Shown here: in pieces, positions 35,037-43,439 of the stretch
Numbering within the stretch: the first letter of the stretch is position 1
How the letters are laid out: each line of letters starts with the position of its first letter
Assembly (NCBI RefSeq): GCF_900232995.1
Contig: NZ_OCVX01000004.1
Coordinates: forward strand, 98,051-162,050
DNA: 64,000 nucleotides
Reading direction: 5' to 3'
Source of the DNA: Mycobacterium simulans
GTDB taxonomy: Bacteria > Actinomycetota > Actinomycetes > Mycobacteriales > Mycobacteriaceae
Notes under the pieces: model-generated
What the model was told of the DNA's origin: nothing
Databases searched by the model: none
What the model saw: only the letters and a program-made list of their open reading frames with translations
Position numbers and translations under genes: made by a program

Positions 35037-35116
35037 TAGCGATCGCCCCCAGCGAAGCGGGCCGGCGAACAGCCGCCCTCGGATCCCCCGACCTCGGTCA
35101 TGTTCTTCGAGAGCAG

Positions 35117-35413
35117 CTAGGCCAGCATCGCGGCATTGCCGTCGTCCACCACCTCGTAGGCCACGCCAGAGTTGCCTAGCGCGCCGGCGTAGTGGCCCAG
35201 CGTAAAGGTCCCGTGTGCGGCGGTGGCGAGGAACTCCGCGGCGTGCACGCTGGTGTTCAGCGATGCCAACGCCGAAGCCTCATCCGTCCCTGCAACCGGT
35301 GGCGCGATCGTGCCGGGCGCGGTGCCGGCTACCACCGATGCGGTAGTGGCGGCGTTGCTGACAACATCCACCACACCAGCCAGCAAAGCCTCTGGTACAA
35401 CATGAGTGATCAC
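35117..35413 (-). CDS. PE family protein
   Basis: 98 residues from GTG 35413, chosen because AAAGGGG lies eight bases upstream and the size fits the PE family. The PE motif is at residues 7-8 (THVVPEA). A YEVVDD stretch near the C-terminus supplies the YxxxD/E secretion signal. It would pair with the PPE protein encoded 80 bases downstream. It is the first gene of the second half of the ESX locus, after the 8.4 kb insertion. Confidence 0.88.
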   Translation of the reverse strand: MITHVVPEALLAGVVDVVSNAATTASVVAGTAPGTIAPPVAGTDEASALASLNTSVHAAEFLATAAHGTFTLGHYAGALGNSGVAYEVVDDGNAAMLA

Positions 35414-35567
35414 TAGCAAACCCCTTTGCAACCCCAAACCGCCGCAACAGGCCACTGCCGCCTGCGACGATTTTTACCTCTGCTGGTAAATATTTACTGT
35501 ACACGCTGGTCGCCGCAACTCACCCGTTTCGGCCAGATCCATGGTAGCGGGATCCACTAAGTAACAC

Positions 35568-35621
35568 GTGTTGAATAAGAGCAAACGTGTGTTGAATAAC
35601 TTAGCTAACTCGTGCTGAATA
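35568..35621. repeat. Three spaced GTGYTGAATA repeats (iteron-like)
   Basis: GTGTTGAATA occurs at 35568-35577 and 35589-35598, and GTGCTGAATA at 35612-35621, so the spacing is 21 and 23 bases, about two helical turns. The region is AT-rich against a GC-rich background and lies 155-208 bases upstream of the PE start. It could be a set of regulator sites for the ESX operon, or iterons left from a plasmid replication origin. Confidence 0.5.
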
Positions 35622-35792
35622 GCTGTGAGGTTCGACGGGCCGCCTTGTTACTTGCCCGTTCCGGGATCGGGATTTGCGATCGAATCTGGGGCTCCGCTGG
35701 AGCTGCCGATATGCCAGTCGAATACGACGGCCTACGGCGTCGGTGCCCCAAAATTGCTGATATCACTGATATCCGCTTGAGGTGGGTGAAAC

Positions 35793-36020
35793 ATGCCAGA
35801 TGTATTGATTAGAGGATTGTCGCGGGCCGCAGTTGCCCGTATCGATGCAGAAGCTGCCGCGCATGGACTCTCCCGCAACGAGTATCTGGTGCGCCGTTTC
35901 GAGGCCGAGCGATCGCCCTCAGGGTCAGGCGCGCGGCTCACGATCGAGGATCTTCGCCGCGCGGCTGAAGCTGCCCAGGATCTCGACGATCCTGATGTGA
36001 TGGAGGGTGCGTGGCGGTAA
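35793..36020 (+). CDS. VapB-type antitoxin
   Basis: 75 residues from ATG 35793. The N-terminus MPDVLIRGLSRAAVARIDAEAAAHGLSRNEYLVRRF is a ribbon-helix-helix-like DNA-binding domain typical of VapB, followed by an acidic C-terminal tail that would bind the toxin. Its stop overlaps the start of the vapC remnant. The toxin is broken, so this antitoxin may be an orphan. Confidence 0.8.
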   Translation: MPDVLIRGLSRAAVARIDAEAAAHGLSRNEYLVRRFEAERSPSGSGARLTIEDLRRAAEAAQDLDDPDVMEGAWR

Positions 36021-36243
36021 CCACGTGGTTGACCGACAAGTCGGCATACAACCCGCTTAGCCGAATCCCCGATGCACAGATATGGATCGATCGCATCGAG
36101 GTGGCGTGGTTCGCATCAGCACCGTCCGACTCGCAGCTACCGCTGAGATATCCGGGCTCACGGTCTTGGCTCTAGACAAGTTTTACGAGCTGATAGCGCA
36201 GATTTCGGGGCAACCGATCGAGCGACTTCGTCTCAAAACGTAG
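36011..36243 (+). pseudogene. VapC toxin with internal deletion and frameshift
   Basis: From GTG 36011 the frame reads TTWLTDKSAYNPLSRIPDAQIWIDRIE, the start of a VapC21-like PIN domain with the first acidic residue. The frame then shifts, and the following part, RISTVRLAATAEISGLTVLALDKFYELIAQ, matches the C-terminal end of the PIN domain. The central portion with most of the active site is missing. The toxin cannot be functional. Confidence 0.8.
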
Positions 36244-36291
36244 CAGCCTAGAGCAACCACAGGTTTCAACACGGAGAAGAATCGAAAGCCG

Positions 36292-36606
36292 TCAGTCGTC
36301 ATCGCCGCCCGGGCCGACGGGTAGGGTGCCCAGCACGCGGAAGTTCTGGTCCAGGTGGACTTCCACAACGGTGCCATCGGGTTTGGTGACCATGACACCG
36401 TAGAAGGCCGCGCCCTCGTTGGTCTCTTGGTCGACCTCGCCTGCCTTGCCACCGGGCACCGCTTGGCTTGCCGCGGCGCGGGCTTGGTCTGCGGCGGGCC
36501 CGGTCACCGGGGTCTCGTCGTCATCGGCTGCGGCGACCCCTATCCCGGCGGCGAGCGCCACCGAGCAGGCGGCAATGCCGACACTTATCTTGGTTCTGCG
36601 GTTCAT
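36292..36606 (-). CDS. Exported PepSY-domain protein
   Basis: 104 residues. A signal peptide (NRRTKISVGIAACSVALAAGIGVAAA) is followed by a mature part with ADQARAAASQAVPGGKAGEVDQETNEGAAFYGVMVTKPDGTVVEVHLDQNFRVLG, which is a single PepSY domain. Such domains bind or inhibit partners at the cell surface. A TGAAGCC tandem element lies 58-75 bases upstream and matches those at the two-component system. Confidence 0.85.
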   Translation of the reverse strand: MNRRTKISVGIAACSVALAAGIGVAAADDDETPVTGPAADQARAAASQAVPGGKAGEVDQETNEGAAFYGVMVTKPDGTVVEVHLDQNFRVLGTLPVGPGGDDD

Positions 36607-36954
36607 CGATCCGTCCCTTCGTCGGGTAACCGTGGTTGCATAGCCGACGGTAGGTGCTGATGATGAAGCCCGAATGAAGCCGGCGATGGCCCGGTCAGGT
36701 TTTGCTTGCGACGGGTGGCGGCAACACCCTCACGGGTGACCGCGCTGATCGATGTGTTTGTGGAGCTGCGACTTTCGATCGGTGCACGAGGATGTGTCGG
36801 GATCTGGATGGCTGGTGCACGCGGAGCGCTTGACGCCTAGTGGTGGACGTCAGGTGACGTGGTTGCCCGGCTCACTGGTACTGCCACGGGCACGGTTGCG
36901 GGTTTGACCGATCGCGATGACACCAAAAGGTGGGCCCCGCGACTGTATATATAG
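36607..36954. other. Intergenic region upstream of chrB
   Basis: 348 bases. The left part holds the TGAAGCC operator for the PepSY gene. The middle shows no convincing gene. Just before the chrB start is an AT-rich TGTATATATAG, the likely promoter of the chromate operon; there is no ribosome-binding site before the GTG, so a leaderless transcript is possible. Confidence 0.45.
36664..36681. promoter_or_regulatory. TGAAGCC-N4-TGAAGCC operator
   Basis: Two TGAAGCC copies, at 36664 and 36675, have an 11-base period, as in OmpR-family response-regulator sites. It lies upstream of the PepSY gene. The same element occurs at 40390-40407, and in reverse at 40453-40470, next to the response regulator gene. 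Confidence 0.6.
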
Positions 36955-37314
36955 GTGGGTGCGGATGGTTCGGCCACTATCGAGTGGGTGTTGTTGAGTC
37001 ATCGGCTGCCGCGGGAGCCGTCGACCCCGCGGATCACGTTGTGGCGCAAGCTCAAAGAGTTAGGGGTGGCACAGTTGGCCGACAGGGTAGCGGCGTTGCC
37101 GGCTGATGTGCGCACACGCGAGCAGCTGGCGTGGCTTGCTGAGGAAGTGTGCGAAGTGGGTGGGCAGGCCGGCGTTTGGTTGGCGCGGCCAGCCACCGCG
37201 GCGCAGGGACACGATCTCATAGCGCAAATCGCGGGCGCCCGCGCGGCATTGGTTGCGCTGGCGCAGGCAACTGAACAGTTGGATGGCGTCGACGTGCCGG
37301 AGATAGCGCGATGA
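36955..37314 (+). CDS. chrB: ChrB N-terminal-domain protein (chromate-sensing)
   Basis: 119 residues from GTG 36955. WVLLSHRLPREPSTPRITLWRKLKELGVAQLADRVAALPA matches the ChrB N-terminal domain. In other bacteria ChrB is one protein that senses chromate and represses chrA. Here the N-terminal part is a separate gene whose stop overlaps the next start (37311-37314). The start has no clear ribosome-binding site. The annotation rests on family resemblance and gene order. Confidence 0.78.
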   Translation: MGADGSATIEWVLLSHRLPREPSTPRITLWRKLKELGVAQLADRVAALPADVRTREQLAWLAEEVCEVGGQAGVWLARPATAAQGHDLIAQIAGARAALVALAQATEQLDGVDVPEIAR

Positions 37315-37742
37315 GGTGGGCAACGCGGGCCGGGGTGCATATCGACAGGGCAGTCAGTGCGTGGCTGATCCGACGGTTTGTCGACCCGGAGGCGGTATTC
37401 GTGTTCGTCGGCGATCCCGATCAGGTGCCGGCCGATGCGATTGCGTTTGACATGCCCGGAGTGGAGTTGTCGCATCATCACGGCGACTGCACGTTCGAAA
37501 CCATCTTGCGCCGTTACTATTTGACCAACCCCGTGTTGTGGCGGATCGCCGAGATTGTGCATGAGGCTGATCTCGATGACGGCCGCCACGACGCCCCGGA
37601 AGCGGCGGGCCTGGATACCGCATTGCGGGGCCTGTCGATGATCGGAACCGACGAGCAGACGATTAGTGTCGCCGATGCACTGTTCGCCGGACTGTACGAG
37701 TTTTATTGGCGCAGCCTGCTTTTGCGCCGGGATCCGGCGTGA
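37311..37742 (+). CDS. chrB: ChrB C-terminal-domain protein
   Basis: 143 residues. WATRAGVHIDRAVSAWLIRRFVDPEAVFVFVGD and GVELSHHHGDCTFETILRRYYL match the ChrB C-terminal domain, with histidines and a cysteine suited to binding chromate or a metal. It overlaps the N-terminal gene and the chrA start (GTG within the stop region at 37739). The split form could be a natural two-gene version or the result of an old frameshift. Confidence 0.8.
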   Translation: MRWATRAGVHIDRAVSAWLIRRFVDPEAVFVFVGDPDQVPADAIAFDMPGVELSHHHGDCTFETILRRYYLTNPVLWRIAEIVHEADLDDGRHDAPEAAGLDTALRGLSMIGTDEQTISVADALFAGLYEFYWRSLLLRRDPA

Positions 37743-39130
37743 GCACCGACCGGACCGCCAAGGCGGGCGGCAGCCAGGTAGATCTGGTGCCGTTTGGCCA
37801 GGCGCTGCGGGCCTGGGTTTGGATTTCGTTGCAAACCTTCGGCGGTCCGGCCGGCCAGATTGCGGTGATGCAGCGCAGCCTGGTTGACCAGAAACGCTGG
37901 ATCGGTCAGAAGCGGTTTTTGCATGCGCTGAACTACTGCATGCTGCTGCCTGGCCCGGAGGCACAGCAACTAGCGATTTATACCGGCTGGTTGCTGAACG
38001 GCACGCGGGGCGGGATCACCGCGGGCACCGTGTTCGTCATTCCGGGGGCGCTGGCGATGCTCGGGTTGTCGGCGATCTATGTCGGGTTCGGCGACACTAC
38101 CGCGGTGTTGGCGGTGTTCGCCGGGCTGGCCTCGGCGGTGCTGGCCATCGTCGCGCACGCGGTCTGGCGAGTGGGGAGGCGGGCGCTTGCCGGTCCGGCC
38201 TTGGTGTTGCTCGCTGGCGCTTCGTTTTTCGCGCTCGCGGTCTTCGGGCTGCCATTTCCGATTGTCGTGTTGGCCGCTGCAGTGATCGGGTGGGTGCTGG
38301 GCCGGTTGGCGCCCCAGTCCCTGCATCGACCAACTCGCCATGATGACGGCGATGCCGGGCCCGCACCGCTGATCCCCGACGATGTGTTGCACGCCGAGGC
38401 GCCGTCGCACCGGCGTGCGGTCACGGTGCTCACCGTGGGCGCGCTGGTGTGGGGTCTGCCGCTGTTGGCGGCGGTCGTGTTCACCGGCACCGGCAGTGTC
38501 TTCACCGCTCAGGGCGCGTTCTTTAGCGGCGCGGCACTGGTCACCTTCGGCGGCGCCTACGCCGTGCTGGCCTATGTCGCTCAACGCGCGGTCGAGGTGT
38601 TCCACTGGCTCGCGCCCGGGGATATGGTACGCGGGCTGGCGCTGGCCGAAACCACACCGGGCCCGCTGATCATGGTGGTGCAGTTCGTGGCCTTCGTGGG
38701 CGCCTACCGCCACCCCGGCAGCCTGGATCCCTGGGTTGCCGCGACGGTGGGGGCGCTGTTGACCACCTGGGTCACCTTCGTGCCGTGCTTTGTCTTCGTG
38801 TTCCTCGGCGCACCCTACATTGAGCGGCTGCGCCACAATCAGGGCCTGTCGGCGGCGCTAACCGGGATCACCGCCGCAGTGGTCGGGGTGATCGCCAACC
38901 TCGCCATCTACTTCGCGGTGCACACCCTGTTCGCCGCCACCACCCGTCTCATGTGGGGGCCGATCGACCTGCAACTACCGGTGCTAGCCAGCTGGAGGCC
39001 CGTCGCCGCGGTCATCGCCGTCATCGCGGCGGTGCTGATCTTCGCACTGAAGTGGTCGGTGCTACGCGCGCTTGGCATCTGCGCGCTGCTGGGCGGTGCG
39101 GCCGCACTCGCCCACCTGCCCATCACCTAA
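37739..39130 (+). CDS. chrA: Chromate efflux transporter ChrA
   Basis: 463 residues from GTG 37739. It begins with the CHR signature FGQALRAWVWISLQTFGGPAGQIAVMQRSLVDQKRW and GPEAQQLAIYTGWLLNGTRGG. A second, related half starts FFSGAALVTFGGAYAVLAYVAQRAVE and has GLALAETTPGPLIMVVQFVAFVG. About ten membrane helices are present, so it is the two-domain LCHR type. It would export chromate. It is coupled to chrB. Confidence 0.93.
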   Translation: MSTDRTAKAGGSQVDLVPFGQALRAWVWISLQTFGGPAGQIAVMQRSLVDQKRWIGQKRFLHALNYCMLLPGPEAQQLAIYTGWLLNGTRGGITAGTVFVIPGALAMLGLSAIYVGFGDTTAVLAVFAGLASAVLAIVAHAVWRVGRRALAGPALVLLAGASFFALAVFGLPFPIVVLAAAVIGWVLGRLAPQSLHRPTRHDDGDAGPAPLIPDDVLHAEAPSHRRAVTVLTVGALVWGLPLLAAVVFTGTGSVFTAQGAFFSGAALVTFGGAYAVLAYVAQRAVEVFHWLAPGDMVRGLALAETTPGPLIMVVQFVAFVGAYRHPGSLDPWVAATVGALLTTWVTFVPCFVFVFLGAPYIERLRHNQGLSAALTGITAAVVGVIANLAIYFAVHTLFAATTRLMWGPIDLQLPVLASWRPVAAVIAVIAAVLIFALKWSVLRALGICALLGGAAALAHLPIT

Positions 39131-39337
39131 CCAGCTGCAATACGCGGGGACTCCAATACGGGGAACGGTCGACCAGCAGCGCGCCCACACCGGCCAACCA
39201 GCATCAGCCAGCGCGCCGAATCGCGTTCCAAGGTCAGCGGCCCCAGGAGGACGCCGGCACCCCGCGAATGCCAGGACCCGGGGCTGGCGCTCACGCACGC
39301 GAACGCGACAAAGGGGTTTTCGGGGCGCGCAACGCGG
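39131..39337. other. Intergenic region between convergent genes
   Basis: 207 bases between the ends of chrA (+) and the LppY-like gene (-). No gene, repeat or clear hairpin terminator was recognised. A GGGGTTTTCGGGG run lies at about 39314. Confidence 0.4.
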
Positions 39338-40318
39338 TTACGCCGGTTGCAGGTTGGTCGCGTCTAGCGCAGGGCGCAATGCTTTGGCAAGAGTGACGGC
39401 GTCGTCGACGCTCCAGAAGTGAAGGTAAAACAGCCGGGGCTGCTCGGTGAGCCCGTGGTTATGCAACTCCACAATCTGGATATTGCCGGCGCGTAGCGCC
39501 TGGATGACGTTCTGCACCTCGGGGTCGGTCATGATGAAGTCCCCGTTGATCGCGGCCCTGCCGCCCCCGACCGGTTGGAAGTTGACCACGGTCGTCAGGT
39601 TCAACGACACCGCGGGCAGCACGTGTCCGTCCTCGACGATGGTGTCCTTGCGGGCGATGCTGTATTTCAGCAACCCGCCATCGGTGGTTCCGTTGCGGCC
39701 CAACGCCTGCTGCACCCCGACGACGTCGATGTCGACGGATGGCTGCTGCGCCGGTGGTGGGGCAGCCGGGCCGATCGAGGTGGCATCCAGCGCGGCCCTC
39801 AATCCCTGGGCCAGCTGGGTGGCGTCGCCCATGCCGTGAATGTGAGTCCACCACACCGGCGGCGATTGCTGCAGCAGATGCTTGTGCAGCGCGGTCTGGG
39901 CGATGCCGTGTGCCTGCAACGCGTCGGTCACCCTGGGCAACTCGGTCTCGGTGATCACCAAGTCGCCCATCAACAGGGTCTCGTTGTTGTCGTAGCGCGC
40001 GAACCCGGCATACCCGCCCAGCGACAGTCCGGGCTTGACGGCGACGTTGTCGGTGGTGATGTGAAGATCGTTGCGTGGCAACGCCACCCGATACGCGGTG
40101 TTGTTGTCCCCCAGCTTGCCGGTGCGCCCCAGGGCTTCTGCTACTGGCTTCCAGTCAGCCTCGGTCGTGGTGAGCGGCGAGTGCGAATTACTGCCATGCT
40201 GATCGCTGGCACCCGGGCCGCCCGGACTGCAGCTTGCCACCAGCACGACCAGTGCCGTGGCGGCGACTGCGGATATTGCCACGACAGCGCGGTTCGCGCT
40301 GGTGTGCATCCAGACCAT
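39338..40318 (-). CDS. LppY/LpqO-family lipoprotein (DUF1259)
   Basis: 326 residues from ATG 40318 with GGAG upstream. A signal peptide ends in the lipobox VASCS, so the protein is anchored to the membrane on the outside. Two similar halves each contain HHT/HNHGL-type and H-x-H motifs (VWWTHIHGMGD and RLFYLHFWSVDD), following the DUF1259 repeat. The family includes M. tuberculosis LppY and LpqO. The function is not established; the histidines could bind a metal. Its promoter carries the TGAAGCC element and faces the two-component operon. Confidence 0.88.
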   Translation of the reverse strand: MVWMHTSANRAVVAISAVAATALVVLVASCSPGGPGASDQHGSNSHSPLTTTEADWKPVAEALGRTGKLGDNNTAYRVALPRNDLHITTDNVAVKPGLSLGGYAGFARYDNNETLLMGDLVITETELPRVTDALQAHGIAQTALHKHLLQQSPPVWWTHIHGMGDATQLAQGLRAALDATSIGPAAPPPAQQPSVDIDVVGVQQALGRNGTTDGGLLKYSIARKDTIVEDGHVLPAVSLNLTTVVNFQPVGGGRAAINGDFIMTDPEVQNVIQALRAGNIQIVELHNHGLTEQPRLFYLHFWSVDDAVTLAKALRPALDATNLQPA

Positions 40319-40389
40319 GGGGACATTGCTCCGTTCGTAGCTCTGCGGGCGGCCAGGAGTGGGTTCGGTCTTGGTTTATCGCGGCTTCA

Positions 40390-40407
40390 TGAAGCCACGA
40401 TGAAGCC
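40390..40407. promoter_or_regulatory. TGAAGCC-N4-TGAAGCC operator (lipoprotein side)
   Basis: Two copies of TGAAGCC at 40390 and 40401, an 11-base period, lie 72-89 bases upstream of the lipoprotein start. It is identical in both half-sites to the element at 36664. It is the likely binding site of the adjacent OmpR-type regulator. Confidence 0.62.
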
Positions 40408-40452
40408 GGCGCGGACCGATCTTCGGCGGGTCGCGACGCGGCGATCCCGCGC

Positions 40453-40470
40453 GTCCTCATCGTGGCTTCA
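40453..40470. promoter_or_regulatory. Reverse TGAAGCC-type operator (regulator side)
   Basis: On the minus strand TGAAGCC is followed 11 bases on by TGAGGAC, a weaker second half-site. It lies 93-110 bases upstream of the response regulator start and may mediate autoregulation. Confidence 0.5.
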
Positions 40471-40562
40471 TCATCGCCGACTACACCTGCCTTACCCGGT
40501 ATGGGGCCATGATGGGTGTGGTCTGGTGCTAGCCCCATCGACCGCGGAAGGGTGGTAGCGAG

Positions 40563-41261
40563 GTGCGGGTGCTTGTGGTCGAAGACGAGCCGAAGATGGC
40601 CCGGCTGCTTCGCCGTAGCCTGGTCGAGGAAGGGTATGCCGTCGACGTCGCCTCGGACGGCGCGTCGGGCTATGACGTCGTGGTCGGCGGCGACTACGAC
40701 GCGGTCATTCTCGATGTCATGCTGCCCGGCGTGTCGGGTTTCGAAGTGTGCACCAACTGGCGCCGCCAGCAGATCTGGGTGCCGGTGTTGATGCTGACCG
40801 CGCGCGGCGCGGTCGCCGACCGGGTGGCCGGTCTGGACGGCGGCGCCGATGACTACCTCACCAAACCGTTTCATCTCGATGAGCTGTTCGCCAGGCTGCG
40901 CTCGCTGATTCGCCGCGGACCCACACCACGCCCCACCGTGCTAACCGTCGGCGGCCTGCGCGCCGACCCGGCCAGCCGCCGGTGTTGGCGAGGCGAGGTC
41001 GAGATCGCCTTGACCACTAAGGAATTCGGGCTGCTCGAACAGCTGATGCGCCGGCCCGGCGCGGTCTTGACCCGCGAGCTGGTGCTTGAGCACTGCTGGG
41101 ACTTCGCCTTCGAATCGCGGTCCAATGTCGTTGACGTGCACATCCGTGCGCTGCGCGACAAGATCGACCGCCCGTTTGCGGTGCGTTCCATCGAAACCGT
41201 CCGCGGCGTGGGCTACCGGCTGCGCAGCGACGGCGGCACACCGAAGGACACCACTCGATGA
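40563..41261 (+). CDS. OmpR-family response regulator
   Basis: 232 residues from GTG 40563. The receiver domain has the acidic pair in VVEDEP, the phospho-acceptor Asp51 (VILDVMLPG) and Lys101 (TKPF). The C-terminal winged helix begins near residue 130 and has FGLLEQLMRRPGAVLTRELVLEHCWD and VHIRALRDKID. It is coupled to the sensor kinase by an ATGA overlap. TGAAGCC repeats in nearby promoters are its probable targets. Confidence 0.94.
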   Translation: MRVLVVEDEPKMARLLRRSLVEEGYAVDVASDGASGYDVVVGGDYDAVILDVMLPGVSGFEVCTNWRRQQIWVPVLMLTARGAVADRVAGLDGGADDYLTKPFHLDELFARLRSLIRRGPTPRPTVLTVGGLRADPASRRCWRGEVEIALTTKEFGLLEQLMRRPGAVLTRELVLEHCWDFAFESRSNVVDVHIRALRDKIDRPFAVRSIETVRGVGYRLRSDGGTPKDTTR

Positions 41262-42610
41262 TGCGGCGCTGGCCGATCCGAATCCGCCTCACCGCCGCCT
41301 TCACCGCCGTGATGGCACTGGTCCTGCTCGCTGTAGCCAACGCCACGATCGCCCATACCCGCCAATCACTGGACAACTCGATCACCGAATCGCTGACGGC
41401 CCAACTGGTCGCGCTGGGTCCGCTGGCCGCCACCGCCACACCGCTGCTAGCTGGTGGCGATCCCGACACCGGCCAACAGGTCATCGCGACCGACGGGCAG
41501 GTCCTGGCCTCAACCCCGACCCTTGCCGGCCAAGCCGCACTCTCGCCCACAGAACTCGACACCACCCGAGGGCGCCAACTCGTCGTTGACCACCCGCGGA
41601 TGGCCAACCTGCAGGGGCCGGTCAGGATTGCCGCGGCCTCAGTACCTGGCGGGCGCGTCGTCGTCGTGGCCCAAAGCCTCGCCGACCGCGACGCCGCCGT
41701 CGCCGACCTGCGCACCGAACTGACCGTCGGCACTCCGATCGTGTTACTCGCCGCAGCCGTCGGCGCCTATCTACTTGCCGCGGCTGCCCTGAGTCCGGTT
41801 GAACGCATGCGTGCACGCGCCGCCACAATCAGCGCCACCGACACCGAGGCCCGACTACCGGTTGGGCCCGCCCGCGACGAAATCGACCGCTTGGGAACCA
41901 CATTCAACCAGTTGCTGGACCGACTGCGCGCCGCGCTGCAACGCGAACGGCAATTCGTCACCGATGCCGGCCACGAATTACGTACCCCGCTGAGCCTGTT
42001 AACCACCGAACTCGAACTCGCCCTACGCCGCCCCCGCACCAACCGCGAGCTGATCGCAGCGCTGCGCTCAGCACTCGACGAAACCACACGGTTGTCACGG
42101 CTCGCCCGAGACCTGCTGACCGTCGCCGACGCCAGCGGCCCGGCTCAGCCACCAACCATCGAGGTGAAAAGACATCTCGACGCCACCGCCGACCGCTACC
42201 GCCCCACCCTCGGCGACCAGCTCATTATTGATTGCCCAAGTCCAGTGCATGTCCGCGCCGCCCCCGACGACCTGGATCGAATCATCGCTAACCTCATCGA
42301 GAACGCGGCCCGACATGGCACACCGCCAATCACCATCCGCGCCCAGCCCGCCGACCCCGACATCGTCGAAATGCGCGTCCACGACCGCGGCCCCGGGTTT
42401 GACCCCGTCTTCCTGCCCCGTGCCTTCGAGCGATTCACACGAGCCGACACCGCCCGCACCGCCGGGGGCACCGGACTCGGCCTAGCCATAGTCGACACCC
42501 TGACTCGCCGCAATCACGGCACCGCGACGATCCGCAATCATCCCGGTGGTGGAGCGGAAGTGACCATCCGCCTACCGGCAGCGCCCGCACCGGCGGCAAC
42601 GCCTGCATGA
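41258..42610 (+). CDS. Sensor histidine kinase
   Basis: 450 residues. The first membrane helix is near residues 13-32 and the second near residues 155-175, enclosing a periplasmic sensor of about 120 residues without a known fold. A HAMP domain follows. The H-box DAGHELRTPLSLLTTELEL contains the phospho-accepting histidine. The ATPase domain has NLIENAARHG, DRGPGFD and GGTGLGLAIV. It would phosphorylate the regulator encoded upstream. The signal is unknown; the neighbours suggest a metal or envelope cue. Confidence 0.93.
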   Translation: MMRRWPIRIRLTAAFTAVMALVLLAVANATIAHTRQSLDNSITESLTAQLVALGPLAATATPLLAGGDPDTGQQVIATDGQVLASTPTLAGQAALSPTELDTTRGRQLVVDHPRMANLQGPVRIAAASVPGGRVVVVAQSLADRDAAVADLRTELTVGTPIVLLAAAVGAYLLAAAALSPVERMRARAATISATDTEARLPVGPARDEIDRLGTTFNQLLDRLRAALQRERQFVTDAGHELRTPLSLLTTELELALRRPRTNRELIAALRSALDETTRLSRLARDLLTVADASGPAQPPTIEVKRHLDATADRYRPTLGDQLIIDCPSPVHVRAAPDDLDRIIANLIENAARHGTPPITIRAQPADPDIVEMRVHDRGPGFDPVFLPRAFERFTRADTARTAGGTGLGLAIVDTLTRRNHGTATIRNHPGGGAEVTIRLPAAPAPAATPA

Positions 42611-42737
42611 CTTAACTTTCTGCATACGGGAGAGCCAACCAGCCAAAACCCAACCGACGACCAGTCCTCCGTTCGTTATTACGTGCCATCTACTCAGATC
42701 CGATCGGCCGCCACTTCCTCGGCTAGACGCCCGAGCT

Positions 42738-43080
42738 TCAGTGAACCAGTCGACGTCGACTGCCGCGGGCATTGGGCCAGGCGGTGTCGCGTAGCAGGCG
42801 TAGACCGTTGACGCCGACGAGGAGTGTGGAGCCTTCGTGATCGGCGACGCCCAGCGGCAGGCGTAGGTGGCCCACGAGATCCCAGGTGACCAGTACGGCG
42901 ATAAAGGTGGCGGCGATGGTCAGATTGGCGGTCACGACGCTGCGGGCGCGGCGGGCAGCGTGGCGAGGTCGTCGCGGGTGATGACGGCGTCGGCCGTTTC
43001 GAGGGTGAGGTCAGAGCCGCTACGTCCTATGGCGATGGAGACGCGCTGAGCGCGCCGGGCACCGAATCCCGCCCCATTAC
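42738..43080 (-). pseudogene. P-type ATPase 3' remnant
   Basis: On the minus strand the sequence reads SIAIGRSGSDLTLETADAV followed by ITRDDLATLP, which is the region around the GDGxND/hinge of a metal P-type ATPase. A frameshift follows, then TANLTIAATFIAVLVTWDLVGHLRLPLGV, the last membrane helix region, and HEGSTLLVGVNGLRLLRDTAW. Only about 110 codons of the C-terminal end remain. No start or phosphorylation site is present. Confidence 0.75.
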
Positions 43081-43283
43081 CACACCGATGCGCCGATGCG
43101 TTCGCTTAGCGAACAGTCCGCCCGAAAGGCCCAGAACTAAAGCCACATCGGCTCGCACGAGCTGCGCCGAGCTCACCGCCGTCCCGGCCGAGCCAACTAC
43201 CGCAACAGGGCATCACGCACTGACCTTGCGGTCAAGGCCACACCCCGGGGTCCTCCGAAATCAAGAAAGGAATCGGCAGGTCG

Positions 43284-43424
43284 TTGTTCGGGTACCGCGA
43301 CTATCGGCATCTGTTTGCGGCGCAGGTGGTAGCCCTGTTCGGGACCGGCCTCGCGCCGGTGGCCCTGGGGCTGCTGGCCTACCAACTCACCGGCGGCAAC
43401 GCCGCCGCCGTGCTCACCCGGCTA
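43284..43424 (+). pseudogene. MFS transporter N-terminal fragment
   Basis: The sequence FGYRDYRHLFAAQVVALFGTGLAPVALGLLAY is the start of an MFS transporter (cytosolic helix and first membrane helix). It then continues for a few residues and runs into unrelated sequence. Only about 45 codons are present, in the strand orientation of the vapC fragment that follows. Confidence 0.65.
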
Positions 43425-43439
43425 GTGCCGTCGCCGCGC

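Noticed and set aside
33810..35039. Plus-strand open frame of about 409 codons
   Set aside because: Antisense to the PPE gene, no start site or domain.
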